Positions 1 through 8,517 of a DNA stretch of 64,000 nucleotides are shown here, piece after piece; the first letter of the stretch is position 1, and every line of letters begins with the position of its first letter. Origin of the DNA: Sideroxyarcus emersonii (GTDB taxonomy: Bacteria; Pseudomonadota; Gammaproteobacteria; Burkholderiales; Gallionellaceae); assembly GCF_021654335.1 (NCBI RefSeq), contig NZ_AP023423.1:838001-902000 (forward strand). Direction: 5' to 3'. The position numbers were made by a program, and so were the translations under genes. The notes beneath the pieces were generated by a model. It did no database searches and was not told the DNA's origin. It saw only the letters and a program-made list of their open reading frames with translations.

Positions 1-141
1 CACAAGCCCATCCGGCAGAGTGCAGTGCTGTTGAGCTTAGCGAAAGACCCGGTCGCGGCGAAGGCGTTCCTGGCTTTCCTGCAGAGCGAGAAAGCGCGCG
101 CGGTGATGCGCGGATTCGGGTATGAATTTCCGCGCGATTGA
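1..141 (+). CDS. modA: ModA-type molybdate-binding protein, C-terminal end only (partial at window edge)
   Basis: The reading frame is open from the first base and ends with TGA at 139-141, giving the last 46 residues of a periplasmic molybdate-binding protein of an ABC transporter. The piece contains PIRQSAVLLS and ends GFGYEFPRD. This closely matches the C-terminus of the complete ModA at 1302-2069 (PIRQSAVLLS, then FGYDKP), so two modA paralogues flank modE. The 5' part lies outside the window, so it cannot be told whether this copy is intact. Confidence 0.85.
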   Translation, partial: HKPIRQSAVLLSLAKDPVAAKAFLAFLQSEKARAVMRGFGYEFPRD

Positions 142-235
142 TCCCTCTTTTCCCTCGCCAGCCCTCTGGCGCGATGCATGTTGCCGCGGGCTTCCTCCCG
201 CCGTTTCCCTGCGGTTCCTGTGAGATAATCGATCC

Positions 236-259
236 GGTTGTATATTTTGATGCATAACG
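236..259. promoter_or_regulatory. Candidate ModE box (imperfect palindrome)
   Basis: The sequence starts GGTTGTATA and ends GCATAACG. The CATAACG half resembles the TATAACG half-site of characterised ModE boxes. The same 24-base layout recurs upstream of the OprD-like porin at 25056-25079, with 17 of 24 positions identical by eye. The position upstream of modE fits autoregulation and Mo control of the transporter. Assignment to ModE is inference. Confidence 0.45.
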
Positions 260-312
260 CTGGCAGATCGGGGCCGGCGGACGTCCCCGCATTGTTTGTA
301 GCGAACGACACA

Positions 313-334
313 ATTTGTCTAAAAATATACAAAT
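313..334. promoter_or_regulatory. Inverted repeat upstream of modE, operator candidate
   Basis: Arms ATTTGTCTA and TATACAAAT flank AAAA; 8 of 9 arm positions pair. The repeat lies about 150 bases before the modE start, in AT-rich DNA. It could be a second ModE site or the target of another regulator. Confidence 0.4.
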
Positions 335-479
335 CAGGATGTTGTGGGATCTGCCCGGAAGGCGCTGCAGATTCGCGTGAAGCAAGTGTGGGCGAGGGAT
401 GGGAGGCGGAAATGCATAAATTGGCATCGCTTTTGCTCATCGTCAGGGTGTGACTGGTTATAACGTGCGGGGTTCTGTC

Positions 480-1289
480 ATGGCTCAATCGATAGTCGAG
501 AAAAAAACCGGGACCGGGACGGTGTCCAGGCTGAAGATCGCCAGGGGACGTCGCTGGGATCACCTGGAACTGCTGGAGCGTATCGATGCGACGGGTTCCA
601 TCTCGGCGGCGGCAAATGCGATGGGCATGAGCTACAAGGCTGCGTGGGAAGCGGTGGAGGCGATCAACAATCTTTCCGAGCAGCCCCTGGTCGAGCGCAA
701 GACCGGCGGCAAGAAGGGGGGCGGTACCACCCTTACCACTCATGGCCGCCGGGTGGCAGGAGCGTATCGGCGGCTGGAGCAGGAACGCGAAGAGGTGCTG
801 AAGAAGCTCGCACAGGTCATGGACGATTTTGACGAGTATTATCATTTGATCAGGAGATTCGATATGAAGACGAGTGCGCGCAACCAGTTCCTTGGCACGA
901 TCAAGAGCATCAAGCTCGGGGCGATCAATGCGGAGGTGATCATGGAGATCGGCGGCGGGGATGTGCTGGCCGCGGTGATCACCAACGAGAGTGTCGGCCA
1001 TCTTGGCCTCAAGGTCGGCACTGAAGCGTATGCCCTGGTCAAGGCACCGTGGGTGATCGTGACCACCTCGGACGGGTTCAAGACCAGTGCGCGCAACGAG
1101 CTGCACGGCACGGTGGTGCGTTGCCAGGAAGGCGCGGTGAACGGCGAGGTGATCATCGAGCTGGCCGGCGGCAAGACCGTCGCTGCGGTGGTGACCAACG
1201 ACAGCATCAAGTCGCTGGGCCTCAAGGCAGGGGTCAAGGCGTGTGCGCTGATCAAGGCATCGCATGTCATTCTGGCTGTCAATGCATAA
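480..1289 (+). CDS. modE: ModE: molybdate-responsive transcriptional regulator
   Basis: 269 residues. The N-terminal winged helix-turn-helix (residues about 15-115, with the typical GSISAAANAMGMSYKAAWEA recognition region) is followed by two tandem Mop/TOBE molybdate-binding domains. These begin with SARNQFLG (about residue 131) and SARNELHG (about residue 201). This is the classical full-length ModE architecture. On binding molybdate, ModE dimers normally repress the mod transporter and tune Mo enzyme genes. I chose the ATG at 480 with GCGGGG upstream; an in-frame GTG at 450 would add ten unlike residues. The gene precedes modABC with 12 bases to modA, so it is probably cotranscribed. Confidence 0.93.
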   Translation: MAQSIVEKKTGTGTVSRLKIARGRRWDHLELLERIDATGSISAAANAMGMSYKAAWEAVEAINNLSEQPLVERKTGGKKGGGTTLTTHGRRVAGAYRRLEQEREEVLKKLAQVMDDFDEYYHLIRRFDMKTSARNQFLGTIKSIKLGAINAEVIMEIGGGDVLAAVITNESVGHLGLKVGTEAYALVKAPWVIVTTSDGFKTSARNELHGTVVRCQEGAVNGEVIIELAGGKTVAAVVTNDSIKSLGLKAGVKACALIKASHVILAVNA

Positions 1290-1301
1290 GGCGGAGCGGC
1301 G

Positions 1302-2069
1302 ATGAAAACGCGTAATCTGAATCGGTGGCTGGCAGTTGGCGCACTGTTGTTCGGTGCGATGGATGGGGCGCATGCGGGCGAGGTGAACGCTGCGGTGGCG
1401 GCCAACTTCTCCGCGCCGGCACAGCAGATCGCCGGGTTGTTCCAGAAGCAGAGCGGGCATACGGTGAAGCTCAGCTTCGGTTCCAGCGGCAAGTTCTATT
1501 CCCAGATCAAGCAGGGCGCACCGTTCGATGTGTTCCTGGCGGCGGACGAGAAGAATCCCAAGCTGCTGGAGCAGGAAGGGCTGGCGGTCGCCAACACGCG
1601 CTTCGTGTATGCGCTGGGCAAGCTGGTGCTGTGGAGCGCCAGGCCCGGGTTCGTGGACGACAAGGGAGCGGTGCTGGGCAAGGGGGGCTATGACAAGCTG
1701 GCCTATGCCGATCCCAAGCTCGCGCCCTACGGCCTGGCCGCAGAGGAGACGCTGCAAACCATGGGACTTTGGAACGCCGCGGTGCAAGGCAAACTGGTGA
1801 CGGGCGAGAGCATCGCCCAGACCTACCAGTTTGCGGCCACGGGCAATGCCGACATGGCCTTCATCGCGCTGTCGCAGGTCACCCAGGACGGCAAGGTGAC
1901 CGCAGGTTCGTGGTGGCTGGTGCCGCCGCACATGTACAGCCCGATACGCCAAAGCGCCGTGTTGCTGAGTGGCGCAAAGGATCAGACCGCGGCACAGGCT
2001 TTCCTGAAATTCCTGCGAAGCGAACAGGCCGCGGCGGTCATCCGCAGCTTCGGCTATGACAAGCCCTGA
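1302..2069 (+). CDS. modA: ModA: molybdate ABC transporter substrate-binding protein
   Basis: 255 residues, normal length for ModA. The first about 25 residues form a Sec signal peptide (Arg/Asn start, hydrophobic core, AHAGEV cleavage region), placing the protein in the periplasm, where it captures molybdate or tungstate. Family signatures include AAVAANFSAPAQQIA near the mature N-terminus and FGSSGKFYSQIKQGAPFDVF, which carries oxyanion-contacting Ser residues. It is followed by modB after 12 bases. It is a close paralogue of the partial modA at the start of the window. Confidence 0.95.
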   Translation: MKTRNLNRWLAVGALLFGAMDGAHAGEVNAAVAANFSAPAQQIAGLFQKQSGHTVKLSFGSSGKFYSQIKQGAPFDVFLAADEKNPKLLEQEGLAVANTRFVYALGKLVLWSARPGFVDDKGAVLGKGGYDKLAYADPKLAPYGLAAEETLQTMGLWNAAVQGKLVTGESIAQTYQFAATGNADMAFIALSQVTQDGKVTAGSWWLVPPHMYSPIRQSAVLLSGAKDQTAAQAFLKFLRSEQAAAVIRSFGYDKP

Positions 2070-2081
2070 TCCAGGACTGCC

Positions 2082-2768
2082 ATGGATGCGCTAGGCGCCG
2101 ACGACCTGCAGGCGGTATGGCTGACGCTCAAGCTGGCGAGCGTCGCGACCTTCCTGCTGCTGCTCATCGCCACGCCGCTGGCGTGGTGGCTGGCGCACAG
2201 CCGCAGGTGGTACAAGGGGCTGGTTGCGGCGCTGGTGGCGTTGCCGCTGGTGTTGCCGCCCAGCGTGCTGGGCTTCTATCTGTTGCTGCTGATGGGGCCG
2301 CATGGCGCGGTGGGCGAGTTGACCAGGGCCCTGCATCTCGGCGCGCTGCCGTTCACCTTCGCCGGGCTGGTGGTCGGTTCTGTGCTGTTCTCGCTGCCCT
2401 TTGCCGTGCAGCCGATCCAGAATGCGTTCGAGGCGATCGGCAAGCGCCCGCTGGAAGTGGCAGCGACATTGCGCGCGAGCCTGTGGGACCGCTTCTTCAG
2501 CGTGGCATTGCCCCTGGCGCGCCCGGGTTTCATCACTGCGATCATCCTTGCTTTCGCGCATACCGTCGGCGAATTCGGCGTGGTGCTGATGCTGGGCGGC
2601 AACATTCCCGGCGAGACGCGCGTGCTCTCGGTCGCCATCTACAACCATGTCGAATCGATGGAATACGCCACCGCGCATTGGCTGGCGGGAGGCATGGTGC
2701 TGTTCTCGTTCGTCGTGCTGCTGTCCCTCTATCTTGCGGGCGGCAAACTGTTGAAAGTCGTGCGATGA
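2082..2768 (+). CDS. modB: ModB: molybdate ABC transporter permease
   Basis: 228 residues with about five hydrophobic membrane segments. It has the EAA loop typical of importer permeases ([17 protein letters not shown], about residues 116-132), which docks on the ModC ATPase. [18 protein letters not shown] is a strong ModB/CysT-family signature. The ATG at 2082 follows AGGA. The stop codon overlaps the modC start (ATGA), so translation of the two is coupled. Confidence 0.95.
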   Translation: MDALGADDLQAVWLTLKLASVATFLLLLIATPLAWWLAHSRRWYKGLVAALVALPLVLPPSVLGFYLLLLMGPHGAVGELTRALHLGALPFTFAGLVVGSVLFSLPFAVQPIQNAFEAIGKRPLEVAATLRASLWDRFFSVALPLARPGFITAIILAFAHTVGEFGVVLMLGGNIPGETRVLSVAIYNHVESMEYATAHWLAGGMVLFSFVVLLSLYLAGGKLLKVVR

Positions 2769-3853
2769 ACGACGGGCCGGCAAGCGAGATACGAGCTCAT
2801 TTCAGGTTGCAACTGGAAAGCTTTGCGCTGGATGCCGCATTCAGCGCGCCGGCGACGGGCGTCACCGCCCTGTTCGGACCTTCCGGCTCGGGCAAGACCA
2901 CCTTGCTGCGCTGCATCGCCGGGCTGGAACATGCCGCCGGCACATTGCAGGTGAACGGCGAGACGTGGCAGGACGAAACCGCATTCGTGCCCACGCACCG
3001 ACGTCCGCTGGGCTACGTGTTCCAGGAAGCCAGCCTGTTCCAGCACCTGTCGGTGCGTGCCAATCTGGAATACGGTTACCAGCGCATTCCTGCCGCCGAG
3101 CGCAAGGTGCGGCTGGAGCAGGTGGTGGAATGGCTGGGCCTGGAGCGCCTCGTCGAACGCCGCGACCCGGCCAGGCTTTCCGGCGGCGAGAGGCAGCGTG
3201 TCGCCATCGGCCGCGCGCTGCTCACCAGCCCGCGCATCCTGCTGATGGACGAGCCGCTCTCTGCGCTCGACACCAGCAGCAAACAGGACATCCTGCCGTA
3301 TCTGGAGCGCCTGCATCGCGAACTCGAAATCCCTGTGCTCTACGTCAGCCATGCGCTGGACGAAGTGGCGCGTCTGGCCGACCACCTGGTGCTGCTGGAA
3401 CGGGGGCGCGTCATCGCCAGCGGTGCGCTGGCAGAGACGTTTGCGCGGCTCGATCTGCCCATTGCGCATTTCGACGATGCCGGGGCGGTGGTCGAGGCAA
3501 CCGTGGCGCAGCATGATGAAACCTATCACCTCACGCGGGTCGACTTCGCCGGCGGCAGCCTGTGGGTGGGCAAGGTGGCGCAAGCGCCGGGCAGCCGGGT
3601 GCGTGCCCGGGTGCTGGCGCGCGACGTGAGCATCGCCACGCAGCAGCCGCACGGTTCCAGCATCAGCAATATCCTGCGCGCGCACATCGCCGAGATCCGC
3701 GACGAGGGGGCCGACAAGGTGAACGTGCGCATGACGGTCGGCGATGCGCAGGTGCTGCTGTCGCGCATCACGCGCCGTTCGCGCGACCTGCTCGATCTGG
3801 CGGTCGGGATGGAAGTGTATGCGCAGGTGAAGAGCGTGGCGCTGATGGCTTGA
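2765..3853 (+). CDS. modC: ModC: molybdate ABC transporter ATPase
   Basis: 362 residues. The ATPase domain has Walker [10 protein letters not shown] (about residue 38), the signature LSGGERQRV, Walker [13 protein letters not shown] and the switch His in YVSHALDE. The C-terminal third is a Mop/TOBE domain (beginning near [14 protein letters not shown]) that binds molybdate and may regulate transport. The ATG overlaps the modB stop by four bases. It completes the modE-modABC unit. Confidence 0.96.
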   Translation: MNDGPASEIRAHFRLQLESFALDAAFSAPATGVTALFGPSGSGKTTLLRCIAGLEHAAGTLQVNGETWQDETAFVPTHRRPLGYVFQEASLFQHLSVRANLEYGYQRIPAAERKVRLEQVVEWLGLERLVERRDPARLSGGERQRVAIGRALLTSPRILLMDEPLSALDTSSKQDILPYLERLHRELEIPVLYVSHALDEVARLADHLVLLERGRVIASGALAETFARLDLPIAHFDDAGAVVEATVAQHDETYHLTRVDFAGGSLWVGKVAQAPGSRVRARVLARDVSIATQQPHGSSISNILRAHIAEIRDEGADKVNVRMTVGDAQVLLSRITRRSRDLLDLAVGMEVYAQVKSVALMA

Positions 3854-3911
3854 ATGCCGGGCGCCGGCCGAACCGGCGGCGGGAACATCTTTGTATCGGG
3901 AGCAGGGCTGC

Positions 3912-4364
3912 ATGAACATTGAGATCGGCTTCGCCACCGCAGCAGAACTGCCGCAGCTCGCCGAACTGCTGGCCGAGCTGTTCACGCTGGAGAACGATTT
4001 CCAGCCCGGGCGCGACAGGCAGTTGCGCGGTCTGCGCGCCATCCTCGACAACCCGGCAGTCGGCCGCCTGTTCGTGCTGCGCATCGACGGCCGGGTGGCC
4101 GGCATGGCCAACGCGCTGATCACCGTCAGCACCGCGGAAGGCGGGCGCGTATTGCTGCTGGAAGACGTGATCGTGCGCCGCGAACATCGCGGCGGCGGAC
4201 TGGGACGGCGGCTGGTGGAGCATGTGCTGGCGTGGGCGCGTGAACAGGGGATGACGCGCGCCACCCTGCTGGCCGACCGCGACAATGCGGCAGCGCTGGA
4301 TTTCTATCGCAAGCTCGGATTTACTTCTTCGCAAATGAGGGTGTTGCGCAAGCCCTTGTCCTGA
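3912..4364 (+). CDS. GNAT-family N-acetyltransferase
   Basis: 150 residues spanning a single GNAT fold. The acetyl-CoA-binding segment VRREHRGGGLGRRLVEHV (about residues 91-108) matches the R/Q-x-x-G-x-G/A loop, and the C-terminal half has the usual FYRKLGF. Substrate is unknown. The ATG at 3912 is preferred over an upstream TTG because it is preceded by AGCAGGG. It lies between modC and the NifA/sigma-54 promoter of the lrv gene. No sequence feature ties it to nitrogen fixation. Confidence 0.85.
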   Translation: MNIEIGFATAAELPQLAELLAELFTLENDFQPGRDRQLRGLRAILDNPAVGRLFVLRIDGRVAGMANALITVSTAEGGRVLLLEDVIVRREHRGGGLGRRLVEHVLAWAREQGMTRATLLADRDNAAALDFYRKLGFTSSQMRVLRKPLS

Positions 4365-4376
4365 CTCGCGCGGTTT

Positions 4377-4392
4377 TGTCGCAATCGCTACA
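4377..4392. promoter_or_regulatory. NifA upstream activator sequence (UAS)
   Basis: TGT-N10-ACA, read as TGTCGCAATCGCTACA within the symmetrical context TTTTG...CAAAA. It lies 76 bases upstream of the -24/-12 element at 4469, the usual distance for NifA. This is an exact match to the known NifA consensus. Confidence 0.85.
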
Positions 4393-4468
4393 AAACCCGC
4401 CGCGCCGACAATTCCACACCTTATGGCCAATCCGCGTCGCTGCGGGCTTTGTGCGCGATCCGGTGTGC

Positions 4469-4484
4469 TGGCACGGGGGTTGCT
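4469..4484 (+). promoter_or_regulatory. Sigma-54 (-24/-12) promoter of the lrv gene
   Basis: TGGCACGGGGGTTGCT matches TGGCACG-N4-TTGCW at every defined position. It is 48 bases before the lrv start and is paired with a NifA UAS, so the lrv operon should be expressed under nitrogen-fixing conditions. Confidence 0.9.
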
Positions 4485-4532
4485 CGTCTGCCATGGGGAT
4501 TTATTGCGGAGCGACAATTGGAAGTCCTGAAG

Positions 4533-5300
4533 ATGCCGGAACGTCAATCGGAGGCGTCACCGTTGGCGGGGAGGATGTATGCCGATTGCTCGGCCTGCCC
4601 CCAGCGCGCGTTATTGGCGGAGGGCCGATGTGTGCCGGGCGACATCTGCCTGGTCGCGCAGAGCGGGCGGCAGATCGACCGTTTCCTGCGACGCAATCCG
4701 CAGCTCGCCGAGGATTATCTGGACGACGGATTCTGGGAGCGCCGTGCCATCGCTGCGCGCTATGCGCCGCTGGAGCGGGTGCGGCAGATGCCGCGCGATG
4801 CGGATGAAGTGGTGCGCCGCGTGGTGGCGAGCCGTTTGCCGATCGACGAACTCGACGATTACCTGCACGACAGTGATCGCGAGGTGCGCATGACGGTGGC
4901 CGAACGCATTGCCCCGGAACGCCTGGATGCGCTGATCGCGGACGAGGATTACCTGGTGCGCTTGCAGGCCGCCAGGCGCCTGCCGCATGGGCAGTTGCGG
5001 CGCATGGTGGGCGATGCGGACCGGGAAGTGCGCAAGGAGGTGGCGCGCCGGCTGCCGTCGTTCGCCTTGAGCATGCTGGCGCAAGACGCGGATAACGAAG
5101 TGCGGCGCATCGCCGCCTCGCGCATGTTGCCTGCCGATGCGGCGAAGATGCTGGCGGACCCGGATTGGGTGGTGCGCCTGGAGGCTGTACAGCGGGCACC
5201 TCTGGAATCGATATCCGGATCGCTGGACGACGCCGAGGCGGATGTGCGCGCTGCGGTGCGGCAGCGCCTGAATGAATTTTTTCCTGGGGACGACCAATGA
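4533..5300 (+). CDS. LRV-type 4Fe-4S leucine-rich-repeat-variant protein, nif-associated
   Basis: 255 residues. The N-terminus has a compact four-cysteine cluster (C19, C22, C33, C39) typical of the LRV Fe-S domain. The rest is a solenoid of about eight 24-residue helical repeats with recurring units such as DADEVVRRVVASRLP, DSDREVRMTVAERI and DADNEVRRIAASRML. The family was first described next to Azotobacter nif genes; its role in nitrogen fixation is unknown. The ATG at 4533 follows GGAAG, and the transcript starts at the sigma-54 promoter just upstream. The stop overlaps the next gene (ATGA). Confidence 0.85.
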   Translation: MPERQSEASPLAGRMYADCSACPQRALLAEGRCVPGDICLVAQSGRQIDRFLRRNPQLAEDYLDDGFWERRAIAARYAPLERVRQMPRDADEVVRRVVASRLPIDELDDYLHDSDREVRMTVAERIAPERLDALIADEDYLVRLQAARRLPHGQLRRMVGDADREVRKEVARRLPSFALSMLAQDADNEVRRIAASRMLPADAAKMLADPDWVVRLEAVQRAPLESISGSLDDAEADVRAAVRQRLNEFFPGDDQ

Positions 5301-6262
5301 GTATCTATGCGCTTGATGAATCCATGTTGTACAACCTGGCCGGCGAGATCGAGGCCCTTCCTCCGCGCCCGCATCACAGCGCCTTGCTGGAGGCGGCCAA
5401 CTGCATACGGCCGGGCTGTGCCTTCCGCTATGCGCTGAATCGCGGCGGCTGGTACCGCCCCGGCGGCATCATCAGGCCGGATGGCGGACGCGTTGCCGAC
5501 AGCCTGGAAACCTGGGCGAAGGCGGAGTTGCAGATCTGCGGCGGCGACATGCACGAGCTGGTCGAGCGCTACGCAGGCAGCGGATTGCTGGTGACGCGCC
5601 ACATCGGACGTACGCATTACTTTGTCGCGGCCTGCGGCCCGGCGCCGGCGGATTTCCTGCAGCTGGAAGTCGAAGAGTTGCAGGAAGTGCTCGACCGTCA
5701 GCTGGTCGATGCCGGCAAGCCGCCGGAAGATCTGCAGGAGCTGACGGAACCGATCCTGCCCGAAACGCTGGAAGCACAGGCGGTGGCCGCACCCCGTTAT
5801 CGTTTCCGCAGGCTGATCGATATGCGGCAGACCGTCGCCAGGGCCGCGGCTTCGGATGCCCGCAATGCCGGCTTGTCGCGCCTGCTTTCCGAATGGACGC
5901 ACAGCAGCGCCGCTGCGCGCGGCCATTTCAGCGACCACTGGATCGTCGCGCTGCGCGAACATCAGGACCGCTATCGCAATCCGGTGGTGTCCGCGTCGCT
6001 GGTGTCGCGCCATGCGCGCGAACTGAAACCCTTCCAGTGGAACCCGGACCTGGCCGGCGTGGAGATGTGTGCGCAGTTGCAGGCATTCGACCGTGCCGCC
6101 GGATATGCCTCGGCCTGGTATGCGCATCTGGTGGCTGGCACCATCGCCCCGCCCAAGGTCGCCTATGCCGTGGCGCGTGACCTGGATGCCGGCTTCAGTT
6201 ATCTGCCGGATACCGAGGCCGTCTTGATCAGGAACTGGGTGGCGGCACCGTATTCAGTCTAG
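5297..6262 (+). CDS. Unknown protein cotranscribed with the LRV Fe-S protein
   Basis: 321 residues, soluble, no signal peptide and no membrane segment. I do not recognise a family. The middle part (about residues 118-165) is acidic and Pro/Glu-rich and looks like a linker between an N-terminal and a C-terminal domain. The start overlaps the lrv stop by four bases, so it is in the same NifA/sigma-54 transcription unit and likely functions with the LRV protein or nitrogenase. Cysteines are few and scattered, so it is probably not itself an Fe-S protein. It ends 60 bases before a convergent gene. Confidence 0.75.
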   Translation: MSIYALDESMLYNLAGEIEALPPRPHHSALLEAANCIRPGCAFRYALNRGGWYRPGGIIRPDGGRVADSLETWAKAELQICGGDMHELVERYAGSGLLVTRHIGRTHYFVAACGPAPADFLQLEVEELQEVLDRQLVDAGKPPEDLQELTEPILPETLEAQAVAAPRYRFRRLIDMRQTVARAAASDARNAGLSRLLSEWTHSSAAARGHFSDHWIVALREHQDRYRNPVVSASLVSRHARELKPFQWNPDLAGVEMCAQLQAFDRAAGYASAWYAHLVAGTIAPPKVAYAVARDLDAGFSYLPDTEAVLIRNWVAAPYSV

Positions 6263-6322
6263 GAGTCGCAAGCGAGGCGGGATGGTTTCCGTTTTACGGG
6301 GGGATCCGCTCTCGCGTGGGCG

Positions 6323-7957
6323 TCAGTAACGGAAGCGTCCGACGACGTTATTCAATTCTCCGGCCAGGCGATCCAGCCGATCGGCCGTTTGCGCGGTGCC
6401 CGCCATTGAGGTGCTGGTACTCTCGACCATCTGGGCGATCTGTTCGACCTGGATGGCGATATCGTTGCTCGCCGAGCTTTGTTCACGCGTGGCGTTCGCC
6501 ACTTCGCGAATGCGGACCAGCGTTTCGCCCGCCCCGGTGCGAATGTCCCGCAGCAGTGCGGCGGCACTTCGGGCAAGATCGACGCCGATCTGCACCTGCG
6601 GTGCGATGTCATCCATGACGGTGACGGCCTGCTTGGTGTCGTTCTGGATGATGGAGATCATTTCGTCGATCTGCACGGTGGCTTTGGCGGTACGTTCCGC
6701 CAGATTGCGCACTTCGTCGGCGACCACCGCGAATCCGCGCCCCTGTTCGCCTGCGCGTGCGGCTTCGATCGCCGCATTGAGCGCGAGCAGGTTGGTTTGC
6801 GCGGCGATATCCGTGATGACGCTGGCAATCGAGGCGATCTCGTTGGCCCTGTTGGCCAGTTCGCGGATTTGCGACGAAGCCTGTTCCACTGTGCCGGCGA
6901 TCTTGCTCATTTCATCGGATGCCGAAGTGACGCTGCTTTCCCCCTGTTGGGCGAGTTCCGCCGCACGGGTGGAATTCACTTCGGTTTCCTGCGCGTTTTC
7001 GGAGATATGGCTGATGCTGACGGTCATTTCCTCGATTGCAGCAGACATCGAGGAGGTGGCGTCCACCTGGGTGTTGGAAGCCATGGCGACTTCGTGTGCC
7101 GTCTGGGCGATGGCACGGGACTCGTTGGTCACTTGTTGAGCGCTGTTGCCCACGCCTTGCATCATGCTACGCAGGCTTTGCAGCATGTTGGCCAGCGATG
7201 ACAACAGGCTGGCCGGATTGCCGGAGTCGGTATTGACGGTGACGGTCAGGTCGCCGCTGGCGACATTCCGGATGATCTCCACCGCATAAGCCGGTTCTCC
7301 GCCCAACTGACGCAGCACGCTGCGTGCAACGAAATAGGAAAGCAGGATGACCGCAGCAAAGATGGCGCTCAGCAACAAGGCATAGGTCTGTATCTGCCCA
7401 TAGAAGGCCGTTTCGACGTCATCGATGTAGATGCCGGTGCCGATCACCCAGCCCCATGGTTCGAAACCCTGTACGTAGGAGATCTTCGGTTCGGGTTTCG
7501 CATCCTTGGAGCGTGCCCACATATAGTCCAGGAAGCCGGCCTTCTGCGATTTCACGATATTGACGATCTCGACGTAGAGCAGCTTGCCCGCCTTGTCCTT
7601 GAAATCGCCGAGATCGCTTCCCTGCAGATCCTGGCGGATCGGGTGCATGATCATCCTGGGCTGCATGTCGTTGATCCAGAAATATTCCTTGTCCTGCTCG
7701 TAGCGCATGCGGCGCACCGCATCGGCGGCACGGGCCTGCGCCTCGTCGCGGCTGAGTTTTCCCTGTACTTCCAGTTCGTGGAATGCGTTGACGACGCCGA
7801 TGGCGACCTCGACCAGATGACGGGTCTTGGTCTGGCGATCCTGCATCATGGTGTCGCGCAGGTGGAAGATGGAAGCTGTGGCAAGCACGGCAAAGCCGAC
7901 AAAGGCGGCGAGGACGATGATTCCCAGACGGCTGCGTACTTTCAGTGTTTCTAGCAT
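6323..7957 (-). CDS. Methyl-accepting chemotaxis protein with Cache sensor
   Basis: 544 residues. Membrane segments at about 11-31 and 188-208 enclose a periplasmic single-Cache domain ([17 protein letters not shown] and [17 protein letters not shown] are typical). A HAMP region and the long coiled-coil signalling domain follow, with the hairpin tip [20 protein letters not shown]. It senses a small ligand outside the membrane and controls the CheA kinase. No C-terminal CheR-binding pentapeptide is visible. It lies convergent to the lrv operon in the nif region; a link to nitrogen fixation is not shown by the sequence. Confidence 0.93.
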   Translation of the reverse strand: MLETLKVRSRLGIIVLAAFVGFAVLATASIFHLRDTMMQDRQTKTRHLVEVAIGVVNAFHELEVQGKLSRDEAQARAADAVRRMRYEQDKEYFWINDMQPRMIMHPIRQDLQGSDLGDFKDKAGKLLYVEIVNIVKSQKAGFLDYMWARSKDAKPEPKISYVQGFEPWGWVIGTGIYIDDVETAFYGQIQTYALLLSAIFAAVILLSYFVARSVLRQLGGEPAYAVEIIRNVASGDLTVTVNTDSGNPASLLSSLANMLQSLRSMMQGVGNSAQQVTNESRAIAQTAHEVAMASNTQVDATSSMSAAIEEMTVSISHISENAQETEVNSTRAAELAQQGESSVTSASDEMSKIAGTVEQASSQIRELANRANEIASIASVITDIAAQTNLLALNAAIEAARAGEQGRGFAVVADEVRNLAERTAKATVQIDEMISIIQNDTKQAVTVMDDIAPQVQIGVDLARSAAALLRDIRTGAGETLVRIREVANATREQSSASNDIAIQVEQIAQMVESTSTSMAGTAQTADRLDRLAGELNNVVGRFRY

Positions 7958-8073
7958 GTTATGACTCCGGATTTCGATGGCATGGCGATGACAGGTAACG
8001 GTTTAACGGCAATTCCGGCACATTCTGGATAGCACCTCGAAATAAAGCTCGAAACAAAGTGCGGGCGGGTGCG

Positions 8074-8102
8074 GATATCCGGTTGCGCGGCAACCAGATA
8101 TC
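8074..8102. repeat. Inverted repeat (stem-loop or operator)
   Basis: Arms GATATCCGGTTGC and GCAACCAGATATC flank GCG; 12 of 13 positions pair. It lies 117 bases upstream of the chemoreceptor start, in a position for an operator or a leader hairpin. Confidence 0.6.
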
Positions 8103-8167
8103 GCCGCCGGGGAAAGAATGCGGCGCCACTGCAAATTCACACATGCTTTTCAGGGATAAATAACAAT

Positions 8168-8197
8168 TTGACAGTCATGGGTTTTTAGGCCCATAGT
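8168..8197 (+). promoter_or_regulatory. Sigma-70-like promoter of the 28-residue micropeptide gene
   Basis: A perfect -35 TTGACA (8168-8173) is followed after 18 bases by CATAGT (8192-8197). The promoter overlaps the first copy of the GTCATGGGTTTTT direct repeat. Confidence 0.5.
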
Positions 8198-8281
8198 TGT
8201 CATGGGTTTTTTACCCCGGCACGCTTTCAATTGTGGTCTGCGCGTCGTTTCAGCTTCATTCAACCTGTTCGGGAGGATTCC

Positions 8282-8368
8282 ATGATTGCTCTGCCACTCG
8301 TTTTTGTCATGTCGCCGTTCATCGTGCTGGTGTTCATGATCGTGTTTGCTGGCCAACCAAACCGATAG
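8282..8368 (+). CDS. 28-residue hydrophobic membrane micropeptide
   Basis: The open frame MIALPLVFVMSPFIVLVF continues for ten residues and ends with Asn-Arg before TAG. It is preceded by a strong GGGAGGA ribosome site six bases before ATG, by a TTGACA promoter about 85 bases upstream, and followed 39 bases later by a strong intrinsic terminator. Together these make a self-contained transcription unit. The peptide is one transmembrane helix with a short polar C-terminus. Function unknown. The main alternative is that the transcript acts as a small RNA. Confidence 0.55.
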   Translation: MIALPLVFVMSPFIVLVFMIVFAGQPNR

Positions 8369-8407
8369 CGGCATGGTTCTGCTTTGACCCAACGAACATA
8401 TCTGGGG

Positions 8408-8434
8408 AGCCCGGCTTAGGCCGGGCTTTTTTTT
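8408..8434 (+). terminator. Rho-independent terminator
   Basis: A perfect stem AGCCCGGC / GCCGGGCT with loop TTAG is followed by a run of eight T. It ends the micropeptide transcript. Confidence 0.92.
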
Positions 8435-8517
8435 GCGCCAATACATGGGAAGCGGGGAGCTGACATCAGCGATCGACCGGACTGGCCGCAATCGCTATCC
8501 GGCAATTTTCGAGGCAA

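Larger units (their letters stand above)
142..479. other. Intergenic region modA-modE with candidate Mo-responsive operators
   Basis: This 338-base spacer has no convincing gene. It is much more AT-rich than the flanking genes between about 236 and 340. That part holds two operator-like sequences, listed separately at 236-259 and 313-334, which probably belong to the modE-modABC promoter. No clear sigma-70 -35/-10 pair was chosen with confidence. Confidence 0.6.
7958..8281. other. Intergenic region between the chemoreceptor and a micropeptide gene
   Basis: This 324-base divergent spacer holds an inverted repeat at 8074-8102, a sigma-70-like promoter at 8168-8197 and a 25-base-spaced direct repeat of GTCATGGGTTTTT (8174 and 8199). 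No other gene is visible. Confidence 0.6.

Noticed and set aside
2117-2764. N-terminal extension of modC upstream of its ATG
   Set aside because: It is out of frame with and fully inside modB; ModC family length and the ATGA overlap support the start at 2765.
4376-4807. Alternative frame covering the lrv promoter region
   Set aside because: It runs through the UAS and sigma-54 promoter and overlaps lrv in another frame; no family features.
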